DNA of 64,000 nucleotides from Bifidobacterium breve DSM 20213 = JCM 1192 (GCF_001025175.1 NZ_AP012324.1:62001-126000), one strand, 5' to 3'. Positions 42,445 to 51,866 are shown, counted from the stretch's first letter. Program-made: numbers and translations. Notes: a model not told the origin generated them from the letters alone.

Positions 42445-44418
42445 ATGGCTGACGAATTCAACCCGCAGGGCGTCGACCAGACCCCGCAGAACAACGAAAA
42501 TCCCGCCCCAAACGGCAACGAGACTGAGACTCAGGCATCAGCTCAGACCGCAGCTGAGGGCGATGCCGCAACCACTTCATCTCACGAGGACAGCAACCCG
42601 ACCCAGCAGATGCCTTCCGCGCAAGACGATGCCCCGACCGCTGCCACCGAGCCCATTCCGGACTACGCCGCAGCCAAGGGCGAGAGCACCGTGGTCTCCA
42701 GCGCTCCAGCCTCCACTCCGGCTGCAGACACGCAGTCCGCAACTCCGCTCTACCGCCCGGCTCCAGAGTTCGGCGCGTATGGCCCGACTCCGACGCAGCC
42801 CGAGCAATCCGCGTCAAACACCGCTCAGCAAGGCGCCCAGCCCACGCAGCAGTTCCCGTATGGTCAGGCCTTTTCGCAGCAGCCACAAGGCCAGCGCAAC
42901 CCTTACTTCACCAACAACCAGCAGCAGGGCAACAGCAACCCGTTCAACCCGCAGCCGCAGCAGCCGCAGAACAATGGCAACCCGTTCGCTACTCCAAACG
43001 GCCAGCGTCAGGGTGGGCTGTTTGGCTTCGGCTCTGGCGCCGGCACGCCGAACGGCCAGAATCCGCAGGGCCCGCAAGGCCCGGCCCAACCCAATAGACC
43101 TGGTCTGTCCAAGACGGCAAACGCCATCGTCGTTGCTGTGGTCGCCGCGCTGGTCGCCGCGGCTTTGTGCCTCGGCCTTGGCTACGCGGCCATCACTAAC
43201 GGCTGGGTGACTGTCCCGACCTCCAGCTCGCTCTCGAACGTCACTTCAAACAAGTCCGGCTCCGGCTCTGCCACTGCCAAGACTGGCGAAGCCCCCGATT
43301 GGCAGACAGTTGCTAGCGGCGTCTCCGGCTCTGTGGTCTCCATTCAGACCGCAATGGCCAACGGCACTGCCAAGGGATCCGGTGCAATCATTGATACTGA
43401 GGGCCACATCATCACCAATAACCACGTGATTTCCGGGGCTCAGCAGATTCAGGTGACGCTTGCTAACGGCAACATCTATTCCGCTCAGCTCGTCGGCACC
43501 GACACCACCACCGACCTTGCCGTGATCAAGCTCGACAACCCGCCGAGCGGTCTCAAGGCCGTCGAATTCGCCGATTCCGACAAGCTCGCCGTCGGCGAGA
43601 ACGTGATGGCTATCGGTAACCCGCTCGGCTACGACGACACCGCCACCACCGGCATCGTCTCCGCCCTGAACCGCCCGGTGACCGTGACCGACGACAACAA
43701 TAACGAGATCGTCACCAACGCCGTCCAGATCGACGCGGCCATCAACCCCGGTAACTCGGGTGGCCCGACCTTCAACGCGGCCGGCCAGGTAATCGGCATC
43801 AACTCCTCGATTGCCTCTACCGCAACTTCCTCCGACTCCGCCGGCTCGATCGGCATCGGCTTCGCGATTCCGTCTAACCTCGTCAAGCGCGTTGCCGACG
43901 AGATCATCAAGGATGGCTCGGTTAAGCACGTCGCCCTTGGCGTGGTCATCAAGTCCGACACGGTTGAAGCCGACGGTGTGACCCGCGGCGGCGCGACCAT
44001 CACCAAGTCGAGCGCCACTGGTTCCGCAGTCGTCTCCGGCGGCCCGGCCGACAAGGCTGGCCTGAAGGAAGGCGACACCATCGTGGCCTTCAACGGTAAC
44101 GCGGTCAACAACAACTACTCGTTGCTGGGCTTCGTGCGCGCCGCAGCTCTCGGCGATAAAGCGACGCTGACCATCGTGCGCGACGGTAAGACCATGGACG
44201 TCGACGTCACGCTCGACCAAGAGGAATCTTCCGTAAACGGTTCGTCCAGCTCGAACTCGAACGGCAACAACCAAAATAACCAGAACAACCAAAATAACCA
44301 GAACAACCAAAATAACCAGAACGGCAACGGCCGGAATGGTTACGGCAATGGCAACGGCAACAACGATGGCGGCACCGGTGATGGCGGCGGCTTCTCCGAC
44401 CCGTTCGGTCTGTGGTAA
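42445..44418 (+). CDS. HtrA/DegP-like serine protease with PDZ domain
   Basis: A 657-residue membrane protein. The Gln/Pro/Asn-rich N-terminus (about 1-215) is cytoplasmic and is followed by one helix (about 225-250). The trypsin-like domain has the triad His327 (TNNHVISG), Asp357 (TTDLAVIKLD) and Ser438 (GNSGGPTFN). A PDZ domain (about 505-600) follows, and the end is a run of Asn/Gln repeats. It probably acts outside the cell in quality control. The frame is open from 42373, but the ATG at 42445 has AAAGGAG. The C-terminal Asn-Asn-Gln repeat (DNA 44263-44325) is prone to slippage. Confidence 0.92.
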   Translation: MADEFNPQGVDQTPQNNENPAPNGNETETQASAQTAAEGDAATTSSHEDSNPTQQMPSAQDDAPTAATEPIPDYAAAKGESTVVSSAPASTPAADTQSATPLYRPAPEFGAYGPTPTQPEQSASNTAQQGAQPTQQFPYGQAFSQQPQGQRNPYFTNNQQQGNSNPFNPQPQQPQNNGNPFATPNGQRQGGLFGFGSGAGTPNGQNPQGPQGPAQPNRPGLSKTANAIVVAVVAALVAAALCLGLGYAAITNGWVTVPTSSSLSNVTSNKSGSGSATAKTGEAPDWQTVASGVSGSVVSIQTAMANGTAKGSGAIIDTEGHIITNNHVISGAQQIQVTLANGNIYSAQLVGTDTTTDLAVIKLDNPPSGLKAVEFADSDKLAVGENVMAIGNPLGYDDTATTGIVSALNRPVTVTDDNNNEIVTNAVQIDAAINPGNSGGPTFNAAGQVIGINSSIASTATSSDSAGSIGIGFAIPSNLVKRVADEIIKDGSVKHVALGVVIKSDTVEADGVTRGGATITKSSATGSAVVSGGPADKAGLKEGDTIVAFNGNAVNNNYSLLGFVRAAALGDKATLTIVRDGKTMDVDVTLDQEESSVNGSSSSNSNGNNQNNQNNQNNQNNQNNQNGNGRNGYGNGNGNNDGGTGDGGGFSDPFGLW

Positions 44419-44435
44419 AGCTGGTTCAGCGCGTC

Positions 44436-44519
44436 ACACGGCGTTGAGCGGTAACCGTTGAACGCCGTGTCAGACAGGCAAAGGCCCGTAGCAGTGAGCA
44501 ACTCCTGCTGCGGGCCTTT
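44436..44519 (+). terminator. Double hairpin terminator after the HtrA gene
   Basis: The first hairpin (44436-44470) has ACACGGCGTT/AACGCCGTGT arms. The second (44480-44494 with 44505-44519) has AAAGGCCCGTAGCAG and CTGCTGCGGGCCTTT arms with a ten-base loop, ending in TTT. Confidence 0.8.
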
Positions 44520-44520
44520 C

Positions 44521-44673
44521 GTATACGCGGGAAGCGTTTGGCTGGGTCGGCCGGAGCGGCGGCAGATATCTTGTTCCGTGGGCTTTTGTATGCACGGGAA
44601 TCGTTCTGGCAGGACGTCAGCTGCAGGCGCATAAGCTCTGTGAGCCCCTCATATGCACGGGAATTCTTGGCGG
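44521..44673. repeat. Three degenerate ~65-bp repeats
   Basis: GTATACGCGGGAA at 44521, GTATGCACGGGAA at 44588 and ATATGCACGGGAA at about 44651 mark units about 63-67 bases long, each with a following G/C-rich segment. They lie in the 550-base gap between the HtrA gene and the P-type ATPase. Bases 44674-44975 hold nothing I can assign except the ATPase ribosome binding site. Confidence 0.5.
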
Positions 44674-44975
44674 AATCGTAGGAGGGGGGATTGATGCCTT
44701 CTGACTGATCCGCCAACGTAGTTTCGCAGCCCGGCATGTCGCGTTCAGGCCGCTGATAGGGTAGGCCAAGCGCTGATTCGGGCAATGTCTCGAGCGATGC
44801 GCACAATAATTCAATACATAACTAAAAACGATTTCTTTACGCCGTGTATCGGATGGTCGCGCGGAGCCGAAAGGCCCTAAGCAAAGCCGCCGGTGGGTTA
44901 ACAAGGCGTGACCGCAGCGCCGATTGCGCGGGCCACGCTTGCCGCAATCGACTCCGTATACGAGCGTAAGGAGCA

Positions 44976-47444
44976 ATGATGAGCGGACTCATCAGATTCT
45001 TCACCAAAATCCTCGACATCTGCCGACTTGTGCCGATGCTTCCCGTTGTTGTTATCGCCGCAATCCCGCTGGCATTGCTGGGCGATTGGCGCCCATGGGG
45101 CAACGCAATTGCGATGCCGGTGCTGGGTAATCCTGGTGTAGGCCAATGGCTGATAATCGCGCTGGTGGCAATCATTGTGATTGACACAGTGCGTGGCATG
45201 ATTGACGATTTGCGCCACGGACAAGTCGGCGTCGATTTGCTGGCCGTAGTGGCGATTCTTTCCACCGTTGCCGTCCGCGAGTACTGGGCAAGCTGGGCGG
45301 TCATGCTGATGATTACGTCCGGCGAGGCCATTGAGGAATACGCGCAGGCCAAGGCCGAGCACAGTTTGACCGCATTGATGCAGGCAGCACCGCAAACCGC
45401 GCACGTCGTCAACTTGCCTGGCGTGGGGTGTGGGGATGCCGCCGATGAGGACGATTCGTCCGATGGCTTCCGGCGTGTAGGCTCGGTTCCGGCGACGTCC
45501 TCCCCTCAGTCGACTTCGCCGACAGCTCCCCTTGGAGAGAGGAACCAAGTACCGCCGTCGAGGGGAGCTGACTCGCGGAGCGAGACTGAGGGGAGCTGGT
45601 CGGCTGAGGCCGCCACGCACCGCTTCGACACGGTGCCGGTCGAGCAGGTGAAGCTCGGCGATGTGCTCATGGTGTTGCCGGGCGAAACCGTGCCGGTCGA
45701 CGGCGAACTGCTTTCCGGCTCGGCCACGCTCGATCTGAGCAACATCAATGGCGAGCCGGTGCCGCGCGAGGTGTTCGCCGGTGCCCGAGTGATGTCTGGC
45801 GCAGTGAACGGTTCCACTGCCTTGACCATGCGCGCCACCCAGGTGGCCGCCGATTCCCAGTACCAGCACATCCTCGAACTCGTCGCTTCCGCACAGGAGT
45901 CCCGTCCGGCCGTGGTGAAAACCGCTGATCGCCTGGCTGTGCCGTTCACCGTGTTGTCTTTGGCGATCGCCGGCATTGCGTGGGCTGTCTCCGGCGTGCC
46001 GACGCGATTCGCCCAGGTGTTGGTACTGGCCACGCCCTGCCCGCTGCTTATCGCTGCGCCTGTGGCGTACATCGCCGGTACTGGTCGACTTGCCGCCGCC
46101 GGTGTGCTTATCAAGGCACAGGATGTGCTCGAAAACCTCGGCCGCGTCACTCAGGTATTCTTCGACAAAACCGGCACGCTCACCGTCAAGCAGCCGCAAG
46201 TGGTGCGCGTTGAGATGCTGCCCGGGGCTAAAACCCGTCTTAATGAGGATCATGTGCTGATGATGGCCGGCGTTGTGGAAAGCTATTCCGTGCACATCCT
46301 GTCGAAGGGCATCGCCAAGGCCGGTGCCGACGCGATGGCCCGTCTACGTCAGCGGTTCGCGGACGGCCAGCGTCGCTGTCCCGAGCCTGAGGCGAGTTGG
46401 CCCGGCCATGGCCGTGAATATCCGGTTGTCAAGGACATTAATGAGGACTCCGGCAAGGGCGTGTCCGGCAAGGTGAACGGCCATGCCGTCCGCGTCGGGC
46501 GACTGTCGTTCGCTGCGGCCGACGATGACGGCTTCTTGACTGCCGAGGTAGCGGGTGTAAGCCGGGCGGATGGCCCACGGCAGGAGGCGGCCGACCTCTT
46601 CAGCCCGCTTCACGGACAGTCCCCTCTGGGCGGGGATACTGAGGCCGGATCTGGCCGCACGATTGCCGGGAACACTAAGGAAAAGGAAACGCTGCGTACG
46701 CGATTCGGTATGCTACAGCCGGACGAAATGGCCTCCTACGTGTCCGTTGACGGGCAACTGATCGCCCGCATCGTGCTGCGAGATGTACCTCGCGCCAACA
46801 CCAAAACCGCGCTCGCCAATCTGCACGAACTGGGTGTTACCAAGCTCGCCATGCTTACCGGCGATAAGCGCGCCTCGGCCGAAATCATCGCGGACGAAGT
46901 CGGCATCGACGAGGTCCACGCCGAGCTGTTCCCCGAAGACAAGGTTGCCGCCGTCAAAGCTGCCACGGAGGCAAGCGCCGCGCCGGCCGGGCGCGCGAAT
47001 CACGCCGCCAGCCCTGTGTCCGATGCCGTAGATGGCATCCGGTCCGATGGTTCTCAACCGTCGCGTTCTCGATGCAGCCGCGCCGCCGCAATCCGCAAGC
47101 CGGTCACGATGATGGTCGGCGACGGCGTGAACGATGCCCCGGTACTTGCCGTCGCCGATATCGGCGTGGCCATGACCGACGGCACTTCCACTGCTGCTTC
47201 CGAAAGCGCCCAAGTGGTCATTATGAATGACGATATTGCCGCTGTGCCGCGCGCTATCGCCATTGCACGCCGTACCAAGCGCGTGATGCTGCAGGCCGTG
47301 ATCGCTGGTCTCGTACTCGCCACCATCGGCATGATTGCCGCCGCCTTCAACCTCATTCCAGTGGTCGTCGGCGCTTTCCTCCAAGAGGCCATCGACGTGG
47401 TCAGCATCCTTTGGGCCCTCACTGCCCTCATCGACCGCGACTAG
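44976..47444 (+). CDS. P1B-type heavy-metal transporting ATPase with TPC motif
   Basis: An 822-residue polytopic pump. The membrane metal site is TPCP (Thr353-Pro354-Cys355-Pro356), the phosphorylated aspartate is Asp397 in FDKTGTLTVKQ, and the ATP domain has MLTGDK and MVGDGVNDAPVLA. It lacks an N-terminal MxCxxC metal-binding domain. The TPC rather than CPC or CPH motif leaves the metal unclear. At least two stretches (about residues 175-208 and 541-554) look like inserted repeat DNA, and a third low-complexity stretch precedes the MVGDGVND motif. The ATG has AAGGAG upstream. Confidence 0.85.
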   Translation: MMSGLIRFFTKILDICRLVPMLPVVVIAAIPLALLGDWRPWGNAIAMPVLGNPGVGQWLIIALVAIIVIDTVRGMIDDLRHGQVGVDLLAVVAILSTVAVREYWASWAVMLMITSGEAIEEYAQAKAEHSLTALMQAAPQTAHVVNLPGVGCGDAADEDDSSDGFRRVGSVPATSSPQSTSPTAPLGERNQVPPSRGADSRSETEGSWSAEAATHRFDTVPVEQVKLGDVLMVLPGETVPVDGELLSGSATLDLSNINGEPVPREVFAGARVMSGAVNGSTALTMRATQVAADSQYQHILELVASAQESRPAVVKTADRLAVPFTVLSLAIAGIAWAVSGVPTRFAQVLVLATPCPLLIAAPVAYIAGTGRLAAAGVLIKAQDVLENLGRVTQVFFDKTGTLTVKQPQVVRVEMLPGAKTRLNEDHVLMMAGVVESYSVHILSKGIAKAGADAMARLRQRFADGQRRCPEPEASWPGHGREYPVVKDINEDSGKGVSGKVNGHAVRVGRLSFAAADDDGFLTAEVAGVSRADGPRQEAADLFSPLHGQSPLGGDTEAGSGRTIAGNTKEKETLRTRFGMLQPDEMASYVSVDGQLIARIVLRDVPRANTKTALANLHELGVTKLAMLTGDKRASAEIIADEVGIDEVHAELFPEDKVAAVKAATEASAAPAGRANHAASPVSDAVDGIRSDGSQPSRSRCSRAAAIRKPVTMMVGDGVNDAPVLAVADIGVAMTDGTSTAASESAQVVIMNDDIAAVPRAIAIARRTKRVMLQAVIAGLVLATIGMIAAAFNLIPVVVGAFLQEAIDVVSILWALTALIDRD
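45499..45599. repeat. Inverted pair of dispersed repeats inside the P-type ATPase gene
   Basis: Two copies face each other: 45499-45545 (CTCCCCTCAGTCGACTTCGC then GACAGCTCCCCT) and 45559-45599, which reads the same on the minus strand. Together they are in frame and encode a Ser/Pro/Arg-rich insert of about 34 residues before the conserved actuator segment. Confidence 0.75.
46596..46636. repeat. Dispersed repeat inside the P-type ATPase gene
   Basis: CTCTTCAGCCCGCTTCACGG then ACAGTCCCCTCTGGGCGGGGA. It matches the family at 20329 with several changes and lies in frame in the nucleotide-binding domain. Confidence 0.6.
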
Positions 47445-47472
47445 GCGGGGTATCTCCTCGACTGAGTCGCGG

Positions 47473-47760
47473 TTTTGCCCCGCTGACGGTCTGTAAGCGG
47501 GGCGATTCTGTGGGTTAATAGGGGTTTTGCTCCACTGACAGGCTGTAAGTGAGGTAATTTTGCGGTCTACTCGTGGTTTTGCTTCGCTGGTGGGGGTCAG
47601 TGGGGTGCTTTGGCTGGTTAGTCGCGGTTTTGCTCCGCTGATGGGCTGTAAGCGGAGCAATTTCTCGGGTTACTCGCGATTTTGCTCCGCTGGCGGTCTG
47701 TGAGTGGGGCAATTTCTTGATCGACTCGTGGTTTTGCCCCGCTGGCGTGAGGCTGGCAGA
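47473..47760. repeat. 52-bp tandem repeat array 3 (six units)
   Basis: TTTTG unit starts are at 47473, 47525, 47577, 47628, 47680 and 47732, spaced 52, 52, 51, 52 and 52 bases. Each unit has a GCCCCGCTG...AGCGGGGC type hairpin. The array fills the 386-base gap between the ATPase and fprA and ends about 70 bases before the fprA start. Confidence 0.85.
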
Positions 47761-47830
47761 GGGTATCAGGCACAGGATTCCCACCACTCGCCCCTGTTGC
47801 AACGGAAGGCTTTGCGATAACCTGTAACGC

Positions 47831-49282
47831 GTGACTGAATCTGAGAACACTGAACTTCGTATTGCTGTAATTGGCGCTGGTCCGGCCGGCGTCTACTCAT
47901 CCGATATCTTCCTGCGCCAGCTCAAGAAACTCGGCGAGGAACTCGGCCTCGGCACCAAGGCCCGCATCGACCTGTTCGAAAAGCTGCCGGTACCGTTCGG
48001 TCTGGTGCGTTACGGCGTGGCCCCCGACCACCCGTCCATCAAGTTCATCGCCTCCGCACTCGAGAAGACGCTTGATAACCCGGACATCCACCTCTACTGC
48101 GACGTGGAATTCGGCAAAGACGTGACCCTTGATGATTTGCTTGCCCGCTACGATGCCGTGCTGTTCGCCACCGGCGCAGTCAAGGACAAGCCGCTGAACC
48201 TGCCCGGGGCCGACCTCGATGGCGTATACGGCGCGGCCAAGTTCGTCGAATGGTATGACGGCTACCCCACCGGCGCCCGCGAATGGCCGCTTACGGCCGA
48301 GAACGTCGCTGTGATCGGTGGCGGCAACGTGGCCATGGATGTGGCTCGCGAGCTCATGCGCAACGCCGACGACCTCAAGGCCAAGACCGATATCCCGGAC
48401 AATGTCTACGAGGGCATCGACAACAACAAGGCGAAAATCCTCCACCTGTTCATCCGCCGCGGTGTGGCCCAGGCCAAGTTCAGCGTGCAGGAGCTGCGCG
48501 AGATGGAGAAGTTGCCCGGCGTGCAGCTCATCATCAATGAGGACGACTTCGATTTGGACGACGAGACCATCGAGGTGGCCGGCAAGGACAAGCTCACCCG
48601 CCAGATGGTCGAGGAGCTGTTCGCCATCCGCGAGATGGCCGAGGACATGGAAGATGACGGCGACGTCGACTTCGAAGGCAATCCGGCCGACCGCAAGTAC
48701 TACGTGCACTTCAACTCCGCACCCACGGAAATCCTCGGCGAGGACGGCAAGGTCAAGGCCATCCGCGTGGAGCGCACCGAAACCGGGGCCGACGGCAAGA
48801 TGAGCCACACCGGCGAGTTCACCGACTACCCGGTTGAGGCCGTCTACCACGCCATCGGCTACAAGCCGGCCGAGGCTCCCGGCATTACTTACGACGAGCA
48901 CGGCGCTCACCTGGCCAACGCCAATGGCGATGGCCGCATCACTACCGAAGCGGACGGCGGCGAAGTGCGCGACCGCCTGTACGCCACTGGCTGGGCCAAG
49001 CGCGGCCCGGTGGGCCTGATCGGCTCCACCAAGTCCGACGCACTTGCCATCGTGACCAACATGCTTGAGGATCTGGCCAAGGCCGCCGAAGGTGGTCGCG
49101 TGGCCGAGGATCGCGACCCCGAATCCATCGACCGACTGCTGGAAAGCCGCGGCGTCAAGCCGATTGACTTCGCTGGCTGGAAGAAGGTCGACACCTTCGA
49201 GCGCGCCGAAGGCGCCAAGGAGGGCCGCGAGCACAAGAAGATCATCGAGCCCGACCAGATGCGTGAGCTCGCTCTGGCCTGA
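47831..49282 (+). CDS. fprA: Ferredoxin/flavodoxin-NADP reductase FprA
   Basis: A 483-residue FAD enzyme of the adrenodoxin reductase type that moves electrons between NADPH and ferredoxin. The FAD fold is VIGAGPAGVYSSDIFLRQL, the NADP fold is VIGGGNVAMDVARELM, and the active-site block includes KFSVQELREMEKLPG. It starts with GTG at 47831 with no ribosome binding site. TAACCT (47818-47823) lies seven bases before it, so it may be leaderless. It resembles Mycobacterium FprA (Rv3106). It is followed by a strong terminator. Confidence 0.92.
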   Translation: MTESENTELRIAVIGAGPAGVYSSDIFLRQLKKLGEELGLGTKARIDLFEKLPVPFGLVRYGVAPDHPSIKFIASALEKTLDNPDIHLYCDVEFGKDVTLDDLLARYDAVLFATGAVKDKPLNLPGADLDGVYGAAKFVEWYDGYPTGAREWPLTAENVAVIGGGNVAMDVARELMRNADDLKAKTDIPDNVYEGIDNNKAKILHLFIRRGVAQAKFSVQELREMEKLPGVQLIINEDDFDLDDETIEVAGKDKLTRQMVEELFAIREMAEDMEDDGDVDFEGNPADRKYYVHFNSAPTEILGEDGKVKAIRVERTETGADGKMSHTGEFTDYPVEAVYHAIGYKPAEAPGITYDEHGAHLANANGDGRITTEADGGEVRDRLYATGWAKRGPVGLIGSTKSDALAIVTNMLEDLAKAAEGGRVAEDRDPESIDRLLESRGVKPIDFAGWKKVDTFERAEGAKEGREHKKIIEPDQMRELALA

Positions 49283-49349
49283 TTGACTATCAGCTCATCG
49301 CATCGGCAACTGCACCAGCAGCTACGCAATCGGCGCGATTGATACATCG

Positions 49350-49390
49350 ATAAATAAGGACGCCGGTTATACGCCGGCGTCCTTATTTAT
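49350..49390 (+). terminator. Terminator after fprA
   Basis: A perfect 17-bp stem (49350-49366 and 49374-49390) with arms starting ATAAATAAGGACGCC and a seven-base loop, followed by an A/T-rich tract. Confidence 0.85.
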
Positions 49391-49647
49391 ATAAAAGCCA
49401 GTGTCATGCCAGTCGAGCAGGCCGATGGGCCAAACGATCCAAGCAGCTAAAGCAAGCCAAACAAGCAAAGCGTCCCGATCAGACCAATCGGTAAAGCGGT
49501 AAAACAGGCCAAGCAGCCGCACTGTCAAGCATCGTCAATCCCATGTAAACAGGCTATTCCGATCCCGCAAACCGCACCGTAAGCACCGCCGACCCCCATC
49601 CGATTCACCCCTCGGCGCACATCCAGCCAATATTCAGGCAGTGATTT
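49391..49647. other. A-rich intergenic stretch before htpX
   Basis: Between the fprA terminator and the htpX promoter there is no gene. Bases 49430-49515 are a simple stretch of short CAAGCA/AAGC-like units (for example GCAAGCCAAACAAGCAAAGC). It shows no convincing fold. The htpX -10-like TAGTGT is at 49648-49653. Confidence 0.4.
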
Positions 49648-49660
49648 TAGTGTGAGCCTC

Positions 49661-50602
49661 ATGGATGCCAAAGTACGGGTGCACGGCCATTTCAACGGCC
49701 TGAAGACTACGCTGCTGTTCGCCTTGATGTGGGCCATCATCATGCTGATATGGTGGGCCACGGGCGGCAGGCAGCAGACGCTGGGCATCTACGTCATTAT
49801 CGGGTTGGCCACCACGTTCGGCTCATACTGGTTCTCCGACAAACTCGCCATCGCATCCATGGGAGCCAGGGAGGTCAGCGAGCAGGAAGCCCCCGAAATC
49901 TACCAGATCGTGCGCGAGCTGAGTGCCAAGGCCGGCAAGCCGATGCCTCGCATCTACATCGCGCCCACCATGAGTCCGAACGCCTTCGCCACCGGCCGCA
50001 ACGAACGTCACGCTGCCGTATGCTGCACGCAGGGCATCCTGCAGATTCTGAACGCCCGCGAGTTGCGCGGCGTGCTGGGTCATGAACTGATGCACGTGTA
50101 CAACCGCGACATTCTGACCTCCGCCATCGCCTCTGCCATGGCCACCGTCATCACGTACCTCGGTTATTCTCTGATGTATTTCGGCGGAGGCAACTCGCGC
50201 GACGACCGCGATAATTCAGGCGGTCTCGGCTTGATCGGCGTGCTCCTCAGCGTGATTCTCGCGCCGATTGCCGCATCACTGATTCAGATGGCCATCTCCC
50301 GCACCCGTGAATATGATGCCGACGAGGACGGCAGCCTGCTGACCGGCGACCCCGAGGCCCTGGCCTCCGCGCTCAACAAGATCTCCTATGGCGCCCAGAC
50401 CACGCCAATGCGCAAAACCGCCGGCACCCAGTCCGTCTCCGCGATGATGATTGCCAATCCGTTCTCCGCGGTCGGTTTCTCCAAACTGTTCTCCACGCAT
50501 CCGCCGACTGATCAGCGCATCGCACGCCTGATGCAAATGGCCAATGAAATGAACGGCACTCCGGTGGCCGCATCCACATATTCCACGCGCGCAATTCACT
50601 AG
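49661..50602 (+). CDS. htpX: HtpX-like M48 zinc metalloprotease
   Basis: A 313-residue membrane protease that degrades misfolded membrane proteins. The zinc motif is HELMHVYNRD, with the third ligand in REYDADEDGS. Two N-terminal helices and a further pair around residues 150-200 are visible. The frame also allows GTG 49652; the ATG at 49661 was chosen because TAGTGT lies seven bases before it and there is no ribosome binding site. The start DAKVRVHGHFNGLKTTLL matches the family. A tRNA gene follows. Confidence 0.93.
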   Translation: MDAKVRVHGHFNGLKTTLLFALMWAIIMLIWWATGGRQQTLGIYVIIGLATTFGSYWFSDKLAIASMGAREVSEQEAPEIYQIVRELSAKAGKPMPRIYIAPTMSPNAFATGRNERHAAVCCTQGILQILNARELRGVLGHELMHVYNRDILTSAIASAMATVITYLGYSLMYFGGGNSRDDRDNSGGLGLIGVLLSVILAPIAASLIQMAISRTREYDADEDGSLLTGDPEALASALNKISYGAQTTPMRKTAGTQSVSAMMIANPFSAVGFSKLFSTHPPTDQRIARLMQMANEMNGTPVAASTYSTRAIH

Positions 50603-50684
50603 TCCAGCACAGAACTCAAACCGGCACATGGCGCAAGGTGCCGCATAGGTGATACACTTGCCTCTTGTGCGTGGAAGCGCACAT

Positions 50685-50758
50685 GCGGACGTAGTTCATC
50701 GGTAGAATGAAAGCTTCCCAAGCTTTAGAGGCGGGTTCGACTCCCGTCGTCCGCTCCA
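50685..50758 (+). tRNA. tRNA-Gly (anticodon CCC)
   Basis: The acceptor stem GCGGACG pairs with CGTCCGC (50748-50754), and CCA is encoded at 50756-50758. The anticodon stem AAAGC/GCTTT holds the loop TTCCCAA, giving the anticodon CCC. The T-loop GTTCGACTC is standard. It is about 83 bases after htpX. Confidence 0.95.
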
Positions 50759-50867
50759 TCGATTTTCCTTGAAATTCCAACGGTTTTCCCTCTTTTGAGA
50801 GCTTATTTTCCTGCCGTATGACCGCTATATGAGAACAATTCACGTCGTCCGCGTATCGTGATGGGCG

Positions 50868-51804
50868 ATGTGTGAACCCAAGACCGCTGCAACCAATGGC
50901 CAACCAACGCCAACCCTCGAACGCACCCCGCACGACATCTTCGTCGGTGCCGGACTGGCGCTCGCCGGAGGCGTCTTCTGGGGGCGTCAACGCCACCGTC
51001 TCCAAACTCCTGATGAACGACTATCACGCCGATCCGCTGTGGATCGCCTGCGTACGCGAGCTATTGGCCGGTGTCGTCTTTCTGGTTTGCGCAGGAATCT
51101 TCACGCCTGACAAGTTCATCAACTCGCTTAAGGACTACCGTTCCTACCCGAGACTTCTGCTGTGCGCGTTCTTCTGCGTGCTCATGGTGCAGGTCTCCTA
51201 CTTGAAGGCCATTGACTGGACCAATTCCGGCACGGCTACAGTGCTGCAGACGCTCAATCTGCTGGTTGTACTCGTATTCGTATGTATTATGGGCAAACGG
51301 CTGCCCGGCAAACGCGAAAGCATCGGTGTGGTACTCGCTTTTGTGGGCACGGTGCTCATCGCCACAGGCGGCGATCTCAGCCAGCTCAGTCTGCCGCTGC
51401 CCGGTCTGCTGTGGGGCCTGACCGATGCCGTATGCACGTCGTTGCTTGCGATTCTGCCCATCACATTAATGGCCAAATGGGGCAACTTCATGGCCAACGG
51501 CGTCATGTTCATCGTTTCCGGCCTAATGCTGCTGCCGCTCGTGCACCCGTGGACCACCGCCCCCGCGTTGGATTGGTTCGGCATTGGTCTGATGGTATTC
51601 ACCGTGGTGTTCGGCACATTCGGTGCCTATTGGCTATTCCTCGGCGGCACCCAGCGCTGCGGTGCAATGCGCGCCACCATGCTCGGCACCAGTGAACCCG
51701 TAACCGCCACTATCACCGGTGTCCTATTCGCCGGCGCGGTCTTTACCCCGACCGATTTGGTCGGCTTCGCCATGATTATCATCATGGTGTTCCTCGTGAG
51801 ATAG
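50868..51804 (+). pseudogene. EamA/DMT family transporter with a frameshift
   Basis: The first 38 codons from the ATG at 50868 read into a normal EamA start (HDIFVGAGLALAGGVFWG). They continue correctly only after dropping one base from a run of five G at 50980-50984, giving VNATVSKLLMNDYHADPLWI in the other frame. The intact part then runs to 51804 with ten helices. Automated annotation would start at 50872 in the wrong frame. It is a real lesion, a sequencing error, or a slippage-controlled gene. TATCGT at 50854-50859 lies eight bases before the ATG. Confidence 0.75.
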
Positions 51805-51866
51805 TTCACAGCTCGCCTGGCTCCAGAACCTAGTCTGGCGGGCACACCCCGAGCGATAATGAAGCC

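Noticed and set aside
43246..44310. A 354-codon minus-strand frame opposite the HtrA protease
   Set aside because: It is a mirror of the protease coding sequence, with Val/Gly/Asp-rich composition typical of such shadows.
44617..44976. Small minus-strand frames between the HtrA and ATPase genes
   Set aside because: They have no ribosome binding sites and cover degenerate repeats.
19034..47760. The 52-bp arrays as CRISPR arrays
   Set aside because: The similarity runs through the whole unit, there are no conserved short repeats with unrelated spacers, and there are no cas genes.
50872..51804. An intact 310-residue transporter starting at GTG 50872
   Set aside because: Its first 38 residues do not look like the family, while the other frame from 50868 gives a proper EamA N-terminus. 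A frameshift is the better reading.
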